A stretch of 49,724 nucleotides of DNA from Deltaproteobacteria bacterium (lineage in GTDB: Bacteria; Desulfobacterota; Desulfuromonadia; Geobacterales; Pseudopelobacteraceae). Position 1 is the first letter of the stretch. The number at the start of each line of letters is the position of its first letter. Positions 49,620-49,724 of the stretch are shown here, in pieces. Both the position numbers and the translations under genes were made by a program. The DNA lies in assembly GCA_019162745.1 (NCBI GenBank), contig JAFLLC010000006.1, positions 1-49,724 on the forward strand. The letters are read 5' to 3'. The notes beneath the pieces are model-generated. The model searched no databases. It saw only the letters and a program-made list of their open reading frames with translations, and was not told where the DNA came from.

Positions 49620-49686
49620 ATTTCCCGTTCGGTAAATATTTCATTGTACCCAAGCCATCTCTCAGATTATTTCCCGATCAGGAAAT
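49620..49686. promoter_or_regulatory. two palindromic operator-like sites at the right edge
   Basis: ATTTCCCGTTCGGTAAAT (49620-49637) and ATTTCCCGATCAGGAAAT (49669-49686) are near-perfect palindromes of the same type, with starts 49 bases apart (about 4.7 helical turns). They lie in an AT-rich, gene-free 166-base stretch before the window end, where TAATAATTCCC may begin a third element. The likely use is autoregulation of a gene beyond the edge, for example a HipB/HigA-like regulator. Confidence 0.5.
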
Positions 49687-49724
49687 ATCGCTTGCTTTAT
49701 GTCATTATTGGAGTAATAATTCCC

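Noticed and set aside
1-49724. CRISPR arrays, rRNA genes, intact transposases, replication origin
   Set aside because: I saw no regularly spaced repeats, no rRNA sequence, no complete transposase and no DnaA-box cluster in the window.

Overview
The window looks like chromosomal DNA of a Geobacteraceae-type Desulfuromonadota (Geobacter/Trichlorobacter-like). The grounds are the ccsA-like/hemA/hemC/cobA-hemD order, the fused uroporphyrinogen methyltransferase-synthase, and the general style of the proteins. This assignment is inference from gene order and protein character; no search was run.

Layout. 1-8.2 kb is conserved housekeeping: tRNA-Leu, ndk, a leftward tetrapyrrole/cytochrome operon, two thioredoxin-fold genes, truA and hslO. 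8.25-9.83 kb is a tiny integrative element: a hicAB toxin-antitoxin pair plus an internally deleted tyrosine integrase, bounded by a 26-bp direct repeat, one copy of which is the terminator of a Lys/Ala-rich exported protein gene. 10.4-18.9 kb holds a response regulator/PAS/GGDEF/EAL protein with a damaged EAL site, an RND efflux pair with a divergent MarR gene, and an acetate-kinase paralog lacking key catalytic residues. 18.9-19.9 kb is a gene graveyard (a helix-turn-helix remnant, a GNAT pseudogene, a TonB-receptor plug fragment) leading into a complete FecBCD/BtuFCD-type ABC importer. 23-33.6 kb holds an exported S9 peptidase, a chimeric MscS channel, a SOUL protein, a DUF2141-MipA fusion, a P-type ATPase, a YeeE/YedE pair and a glutathione peroxidase.

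34.2-43.2 kb is a dense lipid-modification island. Eleven leftward, mostly overlapping genes (chalcone-isomerase-like, small membrane protein, SRPBCC, DUF1295, DUF2177, flavin split barrel, FAD oxidoreductase, DUF1365, cyclopropane-synthase-like methyltransferase, lipocalin, DUF2878) face two rightward genes (DUF1499 and a second cyclopropane-synthase-like enzyme). Together they look like a membrane fatty-acid methylation and redox pathway. It is the best candidate for an under-described system here.

43.2-49.7 kb is unstable. Two direct copies of a roughly 950-bp module (C-terminal comM fragment divergent from a helix-turn-helix gene) bracket small membrane and zinc-ribbon genes and a decayed htpX that still has an intact-looking yybP-ykoY manganese riboswitch. 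Traces of the same module occur at 19.1 kb and possibly in the 5' end of the MscS gene at 26.9 kb. The right edge carries two palindromic operator-like sites that probably belong to a gene outside the window.
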